Origin: Bdellovibrionaceae bacterium UBA5009 | Lineage (GTDB): Bacteria; Bdellovibrionota; Bdellovibrionia; Bdellovibrionales; Bdellovibrionaceae | Assembly: GCA_002396665.1 (NCBI GenBank) | Contig: DGYJ01000078.1 | Span: forward strand, 1-41,013 | Direction: 5' to 3' | Length of the DNA stretch: 41,013 nucleotides | Shown: one piece after another, positions 32,552 through 40,987 of the stretch | Layout: each line of letters starts with the position of its first letter | Position numbering within the stretch: position 1 is the first letter of the stretch | Program-made: the position numbers and the translations under genes | Notes under the pieces: model-generated | The model's database searches: none | What the model was told of the DNA's origin: nothing | Seen by the model: only the letters and a program-made list of their open reading frames with translations

Positions 32552-34033
32552 CTATTTATAAAAATTTCTCACCACTTCAAAATCGCTAAAGGGAGTCTTC
32601 TCTTTTCCAATAATTTGATAATCTTCGTGACCTTTTCCTGCGATCAAAATGACATCACCTATTTTTGAATTTCTTAACGCATACTGGATGGCTTTGCTGC
32701 GATCAATTTCAGTGTGCAAATCTGAACTAGAACTTTTTGTCATCCCTTTTAATATTTGTTCAATAATTTGCAGAGGATCCTCGGTCCTGGGGTTATCCGA
32801 AGTTACAACAACATGATCAGAATATTTTTCGGCCATGGCTGCCATCATTGGACGCTTGCCTGGGTCCCGATCCCCACCACAACCAAAAATTGTCCAAATA
32901 GCATTATTCTTTTTTTGTTGCTGACGAACAGCTTGCAATGATTTCAAAACATTTTCTAAGGCATCTGGTGTATGCGCATAATCGACAAAAATATATTTTT
33001 GATCCGGATTGGTGACAGATTGCAGACGCCCCGGAACACCACTAAAATCACTTAAAGACTTTACGACCTGTGAAAGCTTCGCACCTGCAGAAAGTCCAAC
33101 GGCCATGGCCGCCAAGGCATTCATCACATTGTGACGCCCGCCCAAGGGCAAATTAATTTCTTCATTCCCAAAGGGGGTCAATGCTTTAAAAACTGTTCGA
33201 TTGTAATCCTCTGACAAAATTTCATAGCGAAAATCTGCATAGTTTTCACCATAGGTCCACAGATCGGCGCGGTCAGACACCCGAAGCTGACGACCAAAAT
33301 GATCATCGGAATTCACAATGGCAAAAATTGGATTTTTGTTGCTCTTCCAAAGTAAGTCCGTAAACAATCTTTGCTTTGCTAAAAAATAATTCTGCATTGT
33401 TTTGTGATAATCCAAATGATCCCTTGTCAGATTTGTAAAAACAACACAATCAAAAGGAACGCTATCTGCACGCTTCTGTGCTAGCGCATGACTTGAGACC
33501 TCCATGGCCACGGCCTTTGCCCCGGCTTGAACAAATTCGCTGAGTCTTTTTTGTAAAGACAAGGGATCTGGCGTGGTCATTTCCGTGGGCCAAATTTGAT
33601 TTTGAAAGTGGTGATTAATTGTTCCAATCACGGCTGTTGGCCGCTTGGCATCGCTTAAAATGGCTTCAATCAAATAGGTCAACGACGTCTTGCCATTGGT
33701 ACCGGTCACGCCGACACAATAAAGACTTTCCCCCGGATGACCATAGAATGTGGAACCTAATTTATCAAGCAAGGCCCTGGTGTCTTCAACACGAACAACC
33801 ACTCCTGTAAATAAGGGTGGGATTTTTTTTGGATTGTCGACAACAAGCACTAAGGCGCCTTTTTGAACAGCTTCCTCAAGGTAATCGTGACCATCCGCGG
33901 ACTCGCCCCGAACTGCAACAAAAAGTGAACCCAAATGCACATGCCGGGTGTCGCAGACGACATTTTCGATTTCCAAGGGCGGCAAAGTTTGATTCACATC
34001 TTTGATATGAAAAAATAGTTGTTGCAGTTTCAT
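32552..34033 (-). CDS. murE: UDP-MurNAc-dipeptide meso-diaminopimelate ligase MurE
   Basis: Adds the third residue of the stem peptide. Motifs are CDTRHVHLGSLFVAVRG, the ATP loop GVTGTNGKTSLTYL, TTPDPLSLQ, FTNLTRDHLDYHKTM, VDYAHTPDALE and DNPR at residues 413-416. DNPR is the meso-diaminopimelate signature (lysine ligases have a different motif), so the peptidoglycan is DAP-type. Length 493. The only space upstream is 44 bp shared with the divergent esterase gene, so either the promoter lies within the esterase gene or transcripts from ftsI cross it antisense. Confidence 0.97.
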   Translation of the reverse strand: MKLQQLFFHIKDVNQTLPPLEIENVVCDTRHVHLGSLFVAVRGESADGHDYLEEAVQKGALVLVVDNPKKIPPLFTGVVVRVEDTRALLDKLGSTFYGHPGESLYCVGVTGTNGKTSLTYLIEAILSDAKRPTAVIGTINHHFQNQIWPTEMTTPDPLSLQKRLSEFVQAGAKAVAMEVSSHALAQKRADSVPFDCVVFTNLTRDHLDYHKTMQNYFLAKQRLFTDLLWKSNKNPIFAIVNSDDHFGRQLRVSDRADLWTYGENYADFRYEILSEDYNRTVFKALTPFGNEEINLPLGGRHNVMNALAAMAVGLSAGAKLSQVVKSLSDFSGVPGRLQSVTNPDQKYIFVDYAHTPDALENVLKSLQAVRQQQKKNNAIWTIFGCGGDRDPGKRPMMAAMAEKYSDHVVVTSDNPRTEDPLQIIEQILKGMTKSSSSDLHTEIDRSKAIQYALRNSKIGDVILIAGKGHEDYQIIGKEKTPFSDFEVVRNFYK

Positions 34034-34077
34034 AGAAAGATCGTATTTCTATTTTTTTCGAAGAGCAAGGAGACCCC

Positions 34078-34839
34078 ATGGGAAAAGGCCAGAACCAATC
34101 ACTGAAAACAGTCTCTCAATTTCATGATCCAGAAGCGCCGTGGATTATTTTGTTCCATGGCTATGGTGCTGATGCCCACGACCTGTCCTCACTTGCCGAT
34201 GTGGTCCCATTGACGAAAACTTGCAATTGGCTTTTCCCCAATGGACCCATCGAAGTTCCGATTGGTCCAGGTTGGACAGGTTCGGCATGGTGGAATTTAG
34301 ACATCGAAAAAATCCAACGCGAGGCCCAAATGGGTTTATCACGCTCAATGAGCGAAGAATCCCCCGCCGAACTTCCCCTGGTGCGTGAAAAAGTTTTCAA
34401 AATGATTTCCGACCTGAAAGTCCCGTGGAATAAAATTATTTTAGGCGGATTCAGTCAGGGCGGAATGCTGGCCACTGACATTGCTTTGCATGCGCCAGAG
34501 CAACCTGCGGGATTGGTGATCTTATCCAGTGGCTTAATCAATAAAAAAATATGGACTGAACAAGCAAACAAAAACAAAATGCTATCCAGCCAAAAATTTG
34601 AATCTGAAATGAATTCAAGTTCAACTGAACAAATTAAGCCTCTGAAATTTTACCAAAGCCATGGCCAACAAGATTCTGTGATTTCAATTAAGAATGCCCA
34701 ACAGATGAACGAATTTTTTCGTGGGACCTGTGGCATGCAAGGAAATTTTCGCCAATTTCAAGGTGGACATGAAATTCCACCTTTGGTCATCCAAGAAATG
34801 GGCGCTTTTATTTCTAATACTATTCTTTTAAATAAATAA
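34078..34839 (+). CDS. phospholipase/carboxylesterase-family alpha/beta hydrolase
   Basis: A 253-residue esterase of the Abhydrolase_2 (carboxylesterase 2) family, with oxyanion region WIILFHGYGADAHDL, PNGPIEVPIGPGWTG, nucleophile S126 in GGFSQGGML, D199 in SHGQQDSV and H231 in FQGGHEIP. No signal peptide is visible, so it is probably cytoplasmic; substrates are typically short acyl or lysolipid esters. AAGGAGA precedes the ATG. It is the only plus-strand gene inside the dcw cluster, divergent from murE by 44 bp and overlapping the 3' end of ftsI by 20 bp. An insert of about 30 polar residues (KKIWTEQANKNKMLSSQKF onwards) lies before the Asp. Confidence 0.88.
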   Translation: MGKGQNQSLKTVSQFHDPEAPWIILFHGYGADAHDLSSLADVVPLTKTCNWLFPNGPIEVPIGPGWTGSAWWNLDIEKIQREAQMGLSRSMSEESPAELPLVREKVFKMISDLKVPWNKIILGGFSQGGMLATDIALHAPEQPAGLVILSSGLINKKIWTEQANKNKMLSSQKFESEMNSSSTEQIKPLKFYQSHGQQDSVISIKNAQQMNEFFRGTCGMQGNFRQFQGGHEIPPLVIQEMGAFISNTILLNK

Positions 34840-36904
34840 TTAATTTTTTATCAGGGCCGAAGCTTTGGCCCTCGGAAGGCAAAGTCCCAGAAACTCTTCC
34901 CTCTCCGTGGACTTGCAGCTGAATATCTTGCCCTTGCAATCGACGCACAACCTCGCGCAGACTCAAGGATTTTAAATTCGGAACAGTTTCTTGCGTCGGA
35001 ACTTGCAAAGTAATACCTGTGCCATCTGAGTTCACCCCGTCGGAATTTGCTATTGGAGCTCCTGTTACCACAGAAGACTCTGCAGCTTGATTTTGATCAT
35101 TGGATTTCGTCTTCAAACTGACAGGGCGCGAAGAGTATTTTCTACTTTTTGAAGCGGCCACAACATCGGACTGGGCTTTTCTGAACACATCATCATCTTT
35201 GAAAAGTAAATTATTATTTCCCATGATCATTGGGGCCAAGCCCTCTTGACGAACAGCATAGGATGCAAGTCTTGAAAAAACGGGGGCGGCCACTTCAGAT
35301 CCATAGTAAGATTTTTTGGGACTGTCGACCGCTACATAAATTACAAATTTAGGTTTGTGGGCTGGAATAAATCCTGCGAAGCTTGAAACATAGGCCCCAG
35401 GCAAATATCCACGACCAGTGGGATTTACTTTTTGAGCAGTCCCCGTTTTACCACCAACAAGAAAACCATTCACTCGAGCACTGACACCTGTCCCACCATC
35501 GTTGGTGACAGACATTAACATTAAACGCATTTTCTCTGACTCTTCTTCTGTCAAAACTCGGCGCACAACTTGAGCTTTCATTTTTTTCACTTCAGCAGTT
35601 TCGGGATCACGAATAGCTTCAACAAGATAAGGAGCCCGCAATACGCCACCATTCACAAGGGCCGCATAGCCATTGGCCATTTGTAAAGCCGAAGCTGAAA
35701 TCCCATGTCCAAAGGAAATATTACTCAGCAAATGATCTGCCCACGGTAAGGCTTGCACAGATCCTTTGGCTTCACCTGGAAGATCAACACCCATTCGATC
35801 CCCGAAACCAAAATCAATCAAGGATCTGCGAAGCTCTTCGTCACCCAATTGAAAGGCAATTTTTGTAGAACCAATATTCGACGAGTGCGCTAAGATTTCT
35901 GACACAGTTAAAAATCCGAAGGAATGTTTTGCATCGGCTTCTCGAATAATACGTTTACCGATTTTAAACTGACCATTTTCACAAAAATATTTTGTGTTGG
36001 GTTGAAGAATTTTTTTCTTCAATGCCGCTGCAACAACAAAAGACTTCATCGTACTGCCAGGCTCAAAGGCATCGGTCACCGCTTTATTTCGCTTCAAATC
36101 TGCTGCGACTTTGTTCCAACTGTTTGGATCAAATGTGGGCCAAGAGCCCATGGCCCGAATGGCTGAAGTTTCCGCATCCAAAATGACTCCGACCGCAGAG
36201 TGCGCACTCTGTTCTTCAACAGCTCGCTTCAATTCACTTTCTAACGAGTACTGAAGTTCAGAATCAATGGTCAGCTGGATGTCATTTCCGTCTGGATTTT
36301 CTGTAAACAATAATCCTTCAGCAATCAAAGGACGTCCGCGGGCATCACGTTTGACAGTGACCTTTTTCTTGTTCCCTTTCAGGTCAGAATCATATTGATT
36401 TTCTAACCCCTCGAGCCCTTGTCCTTCGTTTCCGACAAATCCCAATGTCTGTGACAACAAATGATCATTTGGATACGTACGCTTCCACTCGTCAACGAAA
36501 GAAAGTCCACGAATAGCTAAAGATTTTATTTTTTCAGCTGATTCTGTTGGTAAAAATCTTTGTATCCAAACAAATCTTCTGTGCTTGTCTTTGATTTTTG
36601 CATAAACAGAATCAGTCGTAAGCCCTAGCTCTTTTGCAATTTTTTTTGCTGCAGATTTTGGAGCTTCAATTAATTTTGGATCGGCATAAATCGAAACCAC
36701 TCGCGAAGACAAAGCTAAATCACGACCTTTGCGATCAATAAAGGCCCCGCGGCGCGCCTGCAATGTCACCACCGTTTGGAATTGTTTATCTTGCAGATTG
36801 GTCAATTTGGATTGGGTTAAAAATTGAAGATCAAAGGCCCGGGCAATTAACAATGTCCAAAGCAAGACAACGGCGCAAAATAAAATAATCAATCGTGATT
36901 TCAA
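34820..36904 (-). CDS. ftsI: septal D,D-transpeptidase FtsI (PBP3) with C-terminal PASTA domain
   Basis: A class B penicillin-binding protein of 694 residues: an N-terminal membrane helix (LIILFCAVVLLWTLLIA), a dimerisation domain with RRGAFIDRKGRDLALSS, then the transpeptidase domain with STMK (S284, K287), SSN (341-343) and KTGT (K486). A low-complexity linker leads to a PASTA domain at about 640-694 (VPNLKSLSLREVVRRLQGQ to the end). PASTA domains are usual in Gram-positive SpoVD/PBP2x-type proteins and absent from E. coli FtsI. The start is TTG directly after the ftsL stop, with AAAGGA 7 nt upstream inside ftsL. The 3' end overlaps the opposite-strand esterase by 20 bp. Confidence 0.96.
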   Translation of the reverse strand: MKSRLIILFCAVVLLWTLLIARAFDLQFLTQSKLTNLQDKQFQTVVTLQARRGAFIDRKGRDLALSSRVVSIYADPKLIEAPKSAAKKIAKELGLTTDSVYAKIKDKHRRFVWIQRFLPTESAEKIKSLAIRGLSFVDEWKRTYPNDHLLSQTLGFVGNEGQGLEGLENQYDSDLKGNKKKVTVKRDARGRPLIAEGLLFTENPDGNDIQLTIDSELQYSLESELKRAVEEQSAHSAVGVILDAETSAIRAMGSWPTFDPNSWNKVAADLKRNKAVTDAFEPGSTMKSFVVAAALKKKILQPNTKYFCENGQFKIGKRIIREADAKHSFGFLTVSEILAHSSNIGSTKIAFQLGDEELRRSLIDFGFGDRMGVDLPGEAKGSVQALPWADHLLSNISFGHGISASALQMANGYAALVNGGVLRAPYLVEAIRDPETAEVKKMKAQVVRRVLTEEESEKMRLMLMSVTNDGGTGVSARVNGFLVGGKTGTAQKVNPTGRGYLPGAYVSSFAGFIPAHKPKFVIYVAVDSPKKSYYGSEVAAPVFSRLASYAVRQEGLAPMIMGNNNLLFKDDDVFRKAQSDVVAASKSRKYSSRPVSLKTKSNDQNQAAESSVVTGAPIANSDGVNSDGTGITLQVPTQETVPNLKSLSLREVVRRLQGQDIQLQVHGEGRVSGTLPSEGQSFGPDKKLIIYLKE

Positions 36905-37216
36905 TTACAGTTCCTTTCCAGTATTTGAATTTTCAATTCGACCAGAAAGGTGAATAATTTGATTGGATTGTAATTTTTTAAGAGTCAGTCGACTTTGCGC
37001 CACCTGATCTAAAAGTTGTGGCTTAGTGATTTTGGCCAGCTTAATTTCGTTGTCGCGTTTTTCTTCAAGGGCCGATCGGTGTTCGCGATTCAATTTTAAA
37101 AGGTTGTATCCAAGGCGTCGTTCTTCCATTTGAAAAAATACAATGGCAAGCAAACTGCCAACAACAATCAATACACTACAAAAAGGTTTAAAATGATTTA
37201 GGTTTTCCGAGTTCAT
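36905..37216 (-). CDS. ftsL: FtsL-like cell division protein
   Basis: The start is set at the ATG at 37216 with AAGGAG 8 nt upstream, overlapping rsmH by 29 bp; the open frame extends to 37294 but has no better ribosome site there. The product of 103 residues has a short cytoplasmic tail, one membrane helix at 11-29 (PFCSVLIVVGSLLAIVFFQ) and a coiled-coil periplasmic part rich in Arg, Glu, Lys and Leu. That topology and the slot between rsmH and ftsI identify FtsL, which with FtsB/FtsQ activates FtsW-FtsI. Sequence alone would not identify it, because the family diverges fast. Confidence 0.85.
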   Translation of the reverse strand: MNSENLNHFKPFCSVLIVVGSLLAIVFFQMEERRLGYNLLKLNREHRSALEEKRDNEIKLAKITKPQLLDQVAQSRLTLKKLQSNQIIHLSGRIENSNTGKEL

Positions 37217-38198
37217 CCTGAACTCTCCTTTCAAATATTCGCAATTTCGCGCTTCGTGCACGAGGGTTTTTTTCATTTTCTTCGTCTGTGGCAATGATCA
37301 CTTTTTTATTCACAGGCTGCCCAAGATCAGAATTTCTAAATAAATTTTTAACGATACGATCTTCCAAAGAATGGAAGGAGATAACAGCTAAGCGGCCTCC
37401 ATTGTTCAAGGCTTTCATCATCACAGGCAATGTATTTTCTAAAACTTCCAATTCATTGTTCACTGCCAAGCGCAAAGCCATAAAGTATTGAGTCGCAGGA
37501 TGAACACCTTTTTTTCGCCAGCCATCGACTCTTTCGATAAGCCCGGCCAATTGATCTGTGGTTTGAAATGCTTTTTCTTTTCGATCATGAACAATGGCAC
37601 GAACAACTCGAAATGGTTTATACACTTCGCCGAACTTTTGAAATAACGCCACTAGGTCTTTTTCATCCCATGTGTTGATAATCATTTCAGCCGTCGTGTA
37701 CTGACTTTGGTTCATTCTCATATCCAATGGACCTGCGTGGTAAAAACTAAAGCCCCGTTCCGCTTGATCTAATTGCGGAGAGCTCACACCCAGATCTAGC
37801 AACATCATATCAAAAGAACCTTGATTTGACTGCGAAAAGTTTGAAAAATTTTCATTCGTAAAAATCAATTCCCCAGACTCGACTTCAGTCTTGAAGTTTT
37901 GGATCGCATAGTCCCGGGCTTGCTGATCTTGATCCATCACATGACTTTTCATTTTTGGATAAAGCATTTTCAAAGCTTTGTAGTGACCACCACGTCCGAA
38001 TGTTCCATCAAAGTACATTGGGTGATTGGAGACTTTATCATGCGAAGAATGTGAAAAAAGATCTCCCCATTTTTCTTCTTCCTCGTACTTCGAGTTGCTT
38101 AAAATTGAAAAACCTTCGAGCACTTCACGCAGAAGCACTGGCTGATGGTCTGGGGATACGCTGATAGTTTTTAAAATTTCATCAATTGTCATGGACAT
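37188..38198 (-). CDS. rsmH: 16S rRNA (cytosine1402-N4)-methyltransferase RsmH
   Basis: An S-adenosylmethionine-dependent methyltransferase (MraW) of 336 residues acting on the ribosomal decoding centre. HQPVLLREVLEGF, the SAM loop YFDGTFGRGGHYKAL, LLDLGVSSPQLDQAERGFSF, GPLDMRMNQ, ATQYFMALRLAVNNEL and VISFHSLEDRIVKN are all diagnostic. Between residues 29 and 61 lies an unusual acidic, Ser/His-rich insert of about 22 residues (around KYEEEEKWGDLFSHSSHD) before the SAM loop. Two near starts exist, 38198 and 38192. It is the first gene of the dcw run; no mraZ precedes it. Confidence 0.96.
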   Translation of the reverse strand: MSMTIDEILKTISVSPDHQPVLLREVLEGFSILSNSKYEEEEKWGDLFSHSSHDKVSNHPMYFDGTFGRGGHYKALKMLYPKMKSHVMDQDQQARDYAIQNFKTEVESGELIFTNENFSNFSQSNQGSFDMMLLDLGVSSPQLDQAERGFSFYHAGPLDMRMNQSQYTTAEMIINTWDEKDLVALFQKFGEVYKPFRVVRAIVHDRKEKAFQTTDQLAGLIERVDGWRKKGVHPATQYFMALRLAVNNELEVLENTLPVMMKALNNGGRLAVISFHSLEDRIVKNLFRNSDLGQPVNKKVIIATDEENEKNPRARSAKLRIFERRVQDELGKPKSF

Positions 38199-38204
38199 AG
38201 ACTC

Positions 38205-38233
38205 ACTAAAAAGGCTTTTTCATTGAGCGTCAA
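38205..38233 (-). promoter_or_regulatory. candidate sigma70-type promoter for rsmH / dcw cluster
   Basis: On the minus strand TTGACG (38233-38228) and TTTAGT (38210-38205) are 17 bp apart, matching 5/6 and 4/6 of the consensus. The start of transcription would fall at about 38198, which is the first ATG of rsmH. The transcript would then be leaderless, or translation would begin at the second ATG (38192). This is pattern reading only. Confidence 0.35.
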
Positions 38234-38259
38234 CTCGATTTCTTCTATCATCAATTTTG

Positions 38260-39456
38260 ATGGTTCAATGTCCAAAGTGTGGATTCTCTCAACCTAAAGA
38301 TCAGTACTGTGCCCAATGTGGCGTGGATATGTTGGCATTTAAGAGGCCAGAGACTCCTTTCTTGCAAAAATTCCTAAAGAGTAATTTTTTCCATATCATC
38401 TTGGTTGGACTTGTTATCTTCGGGGTGTCCACTCTGATCTCAAAACGTGATAAAGGTGATAACCCCTCTCGTTTGAACTATTTTCGTGGGCAACTTCAGC
38501 TTTCCTCAGACAGTTCTAAGAAAAATCCTAACGCTCAGAACTCTTTAACCAATCCAAGCGACAAAGACCAGAGCTCAGGGGTATCGGTCACTGGGAATAA
38601 TGAATCAACATTGAGCAACGAAAATAGCCAAGTTGCCGACTCTAACTCGATTGAAGGAAGCGAATCCGAGAGTGCTAAATCATTTGCTGGCGATGGAAGC
38701 GGAACTGCCGGTTCAATGGGACAAAATCCAAATTCGAAACCCCTTGGCGACAACGAAGTCCCCGGCCAAAGGCAAATCCAAATCACGTCGAACAAAGACG
38801 GACAGCAATTCTCATTTAAAATCAGCTATTACGAAATGAATAATCGCTTTCTTGAATTGATGATGGAAGACAGTAAGAACACAGGGCAGTTCAATACATA
38901 CGATGGCTACGAAGTCGGCGCTCTTTACCGCTTCCACAAAAGAATCGCCAGCAGCCCGTCCCAAGCTCCGCTCCTTCATTCAGAATCTAAAAAAGTGGCC
39001 GTTGGCCAATCCAGCGAGTGGTTCATTGGACTTAAAAGCAATTTACCCGAAAACAACATTGGTTTTTATCAGTATTTAGATGCCCAGTGGATTGATCGAA
39101 ACCAAGCCCGCATTAATTTCCAGGTCACAAAAAGTTGGCGAGAACCCACTGCTGCTTCCTCGGGCAACCCAGCCAGTGTCGGCGGCAGCCCCGGATCTGG
39201 AGGGGTATCGGTCACCGGCCCGGGTGGTGGTTCCTCCTTCACAGTCCAGAAGGCCTCTTACCCAATGACTATAGAAATTCCAAAGGATGGTGCTTTTTTC
39301 ATAGCGGGGTTACTGAATAACAGCCCAGGAAGCAAAAATCCCTATCAAAATGAAGACTACATTGCCTCAATAGCCCCTTTCGGGATATTAAAGTCCAACC
39401 GATTTCGCAGGGGCGAAACACAACTCGTGATCGTCGTCGAACTCGAAAAAAATTAA
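38260..39456 (+). CDS. zinc-ribbon membrane protein with secretin-like C-terminal segment
   Basis: The ATG at 38260 is preferred over the preceding TTG; no clear SD is present. 398 residues. An N-terminal zinc ribbon has four cysteines (C4, C7, C17, C20 in CPKCG and YCAQCG), followed by one membrane helix at about 43-60 and a Ser/Asn/Gly-rich disordered region of about 65-165. A folded domain begins near residue 170. Its last 65 residues (MTIEIPKDGAFFIAGLL, then PFGILKSNRFRRGETQLVIVV) resemble the end of secretins of the CpaC/GspD type. The topology would put the zinc ribbon in the cytoplasm and the rest in the periplasm. The secretin likeness is by eye and partial. The function is unknown. 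It is divergent from rsmH by 61 bp. Confidence 0.75.
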   Translation: MVQCPKCGFSQPKDQYCAQCGVDMLAFKRPETPFLQKFLKSNFFHIILVGLVIFGVSTLISKRDKGDNPSRLNYFRGQLQLSSDSSKKNPNAQNSLTNPSDKDQSSGVSVTGNNESTLSNENSQVADSNSIEGSESESAKSFAGDGSGTAGSMGQNPNSKPLGDNEVPGQRQIQITSNKDGQQFSFKISYYEMNNRFLELMMEDSKNTGQFNTYDGYEVGALYRFHKRIASSPSQAPLLHSESKKVAVGQSSEWFIGLKSNLPENNIGFYQYLDAQWIDRNQARINFQVTKSWREPTAASSGNPASVGGSPGSGGVSVTGPGGGSSFTVQKASYPMTIEIPKDGAFFIAGLLNNSPGSKNPYQNEDYIASIAPFGILKSNRFRRGETQLVIVVELEKN

Positions 39457-39525
39457 GGCTATTGAATTCGGAATCCACAATCCTGACCACAACCGAATCA
39501 GTCGCTAACAGAAGAGGCATCGTAT

Positions 39526-40311
39526 ATGTTTAAACTTGAACAAGAACACCACTACGGTTCAAAAGTGCATCTGATTAAAAATCCTTTTCTGTCTGGAGTC
39601 CTTGCAAAACTTTGCTCGGAACAAACTGTGCAACCAGAAATCAATCGACTGGTTGAGCTTCTTTATACGCACTTGATTTCCTGGGCCGTGAATCAGGAAT
39701 TCACTCCAGAAAATTTCACCCAACCCACACGAATGACCGCCGCACATCCCGAAGCCCAACTGAACAGTTACCGAGTTGCGCAGAATCAAAAAGCAGTTTG
39801 TGTGAACTTGGCGCGCGCAGGAACATACCCAAGCCACATTTGCTACGACTTTCTTCATTATGCATTACCCGCTGGTCAAATTCGCCAGGACCATATTTTT
39901 GCGGCACGCATAACAAATGATCAGGATCAGGTGACCGGTACCAATTTTGGAGCATCAAAAATTGGCGGAGATGTCGAGGATGCCTTTGTCATCTTTCCGG
40001 ACCCCATGGGGGCCACGGGGCACACCATTATATCTGCCATTGACCATTACAAAAAAAATGTCCAAGGAAATCCTCGAAAACTTTTAGCCCTCCATTTGAT
40101 AGTGACACCTGAGTATTTGCGTAACGTAACAACGGCCCATCCAGATGTCTTGATCTATGCTTTAAGGCTTGACCGAGGTCTTTCACCTAAGGCAGTTTTA
40201 GATTCACCTTTGGGACTGCACTGGGATCAAGAAAAGGGATTGAATTCGAAACAGTACATTGTTCCTGGTGGCGGTGGCTTTGGCGAAATCATGAACAATT
40301 CTTTTGTTTAG
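39526..40311 (+). CDS. uracil phosphoribosyltransferase-like protein
   Basis: A 261-residue type I phosphoribosyltransferase. The PRPP loop is VIFPDPMGATGHT (157-167), LARAGTYPSH (95-104) parallels the ILRAG segment of Upp, and the C-terminal PGGGGFGEIM (247-256) sits where Upp has its uracil-binding PG-GD-GD segment. The match supports a Upp-like fold (UMP from uracil and PRPP), but the protein is about 50 residues longer than usual and the terminal Asp residues are replaced (GFGE), so base specificity may differ. AGAGG precedes the ATG. It is followed by hpt, so the pair looks like a nucleobase salvage unit in the cytoplasm. Confidence 0.7.
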   Translation: MFKLEQEHHYGSKVHLIKNPFLSGVLAKLCSEQTVQPEINRLVELLYTHLISWAVNQEFTPENFTQPTRMTAAHPEAQLNSYRVAQNQKAVCVNLARAGTYPSHICYDFLHYALPAGQIRQDHIFAARITNDQDQVTGTNFGASKIGGDVEDAFVIFPDPMGATGHTIISAIDHYKKNVQGNPRKLLALHLIVTPEYLRNVTTAHPDVLIYALRLDRGLSPKAVLDSPLGLHWDQEKGLNSKQYIVPGGGGFGEIMNNSFV

Positions 40312-40385
40312 ATTTAAGTCGCAGCAACGAATAATGAATTTGTAATTTAGAATTCGCCTAAACATTTTTTTCGTTTTGGAATTTG

Positions 40386-40425
40386 TTTGTAAGAATGTAT
40401 TTGTAAGAATTTGTTTCGTAAGAAT
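40386..40425. repeat. three short TTTGTAAGAAT repeats before hpt
   Basis: TTTGTAAGAAT at 40386-40396 and 40400-40410 and TTCGTAAGAAT at 40415-40425, spaced 14-15 bp, in the 148-bp gap upstream of hpt. They could be binding sites or simple duplication. No terminator is visible between the two phosphoribosyltransferase genes. Confidence 0.55.
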
Positions 40426-40459
40426 TTGCGCCATTGAGTGCAATAAATAAGGAGTACAC

Positions 40460-40987
40460 ATGACTCATTTAGATATCAAACCCTACATCACCGAAGAGCA
40501 ATTGCAAAAAAAGATCACCGAAATGGGTGAAGCTTTAACAAAAAAATTCAAAGGTAAAAAAGTTGTAGCAGTTTGCGTTCTGAAGGGTTCGTTCATGTTT
40601 TACTCTGACCTTATTCGCCAAATCCAGACGGACTTAACTTGCGAATTTTTCGGAGTTTCTAGCTATCACGGGACTTCTTCTTCAGGGGAAGTCAAAGTGA
40701 CTTTGGATCTTGCTAAGCCTGTAGAAGGAATGCACGTTCTGCTTGTCGAAGACATTGTCGACACTGGTCTGACGATGAACTATTTAAAAAATTCTATTTT
40801 GGCCCGTAAACCTGCAAGCCTGACAACTGTTGCGCTTCTTGAAAAACCTGATGCTTTGAAAGTGCCTTGCGAACTTGATCATGTCGGATTCAAAATCTCG
40901 AACGAGTTTGTTGTCGGTTACGGCTTAGATTACGAAGGCTTCTATCGTAACTTGCCATTCATTGGACAAGTTCAAAACTTTCAATAA
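40460..40987 (+). CDS. hpt: hypoxanthine phosphoribosyltransferase
   Basis: A 175-residue purine salvage enzyme making IMP (and often GMP) from PRPP. The PRPP-binding motif VLLVEDIVDTGLTM is at residues 93-106, preceded by CVLKGSFMFYSDL and the flexible-loop region SSYHGTSSSGEVKV. C-terminal EFVVGYGLDYEGFYRNLPFIG binds the base, with the usual DYEGFYRNLP. AAGGAG precedes the ATG by about 6 nt. It is complete, ending 26 bases before the window edge. Confidence 0.95.
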   Translation: MTHLDIKPYITEEQLQKKITEMGEALTKKFKGKKVVAVCVLKGSFMFYSDLIRQIQTDLTCEFFGVSSYHGTSSSGEVKVTLDLAKPVEGMHVLLVEDIVDTGLTMNYLKNSILARKPASLTTVALLEKPDALKVPCELDHVGFKISNEFVVGYGLDYEGFYRNLPFIGQVQNFQ

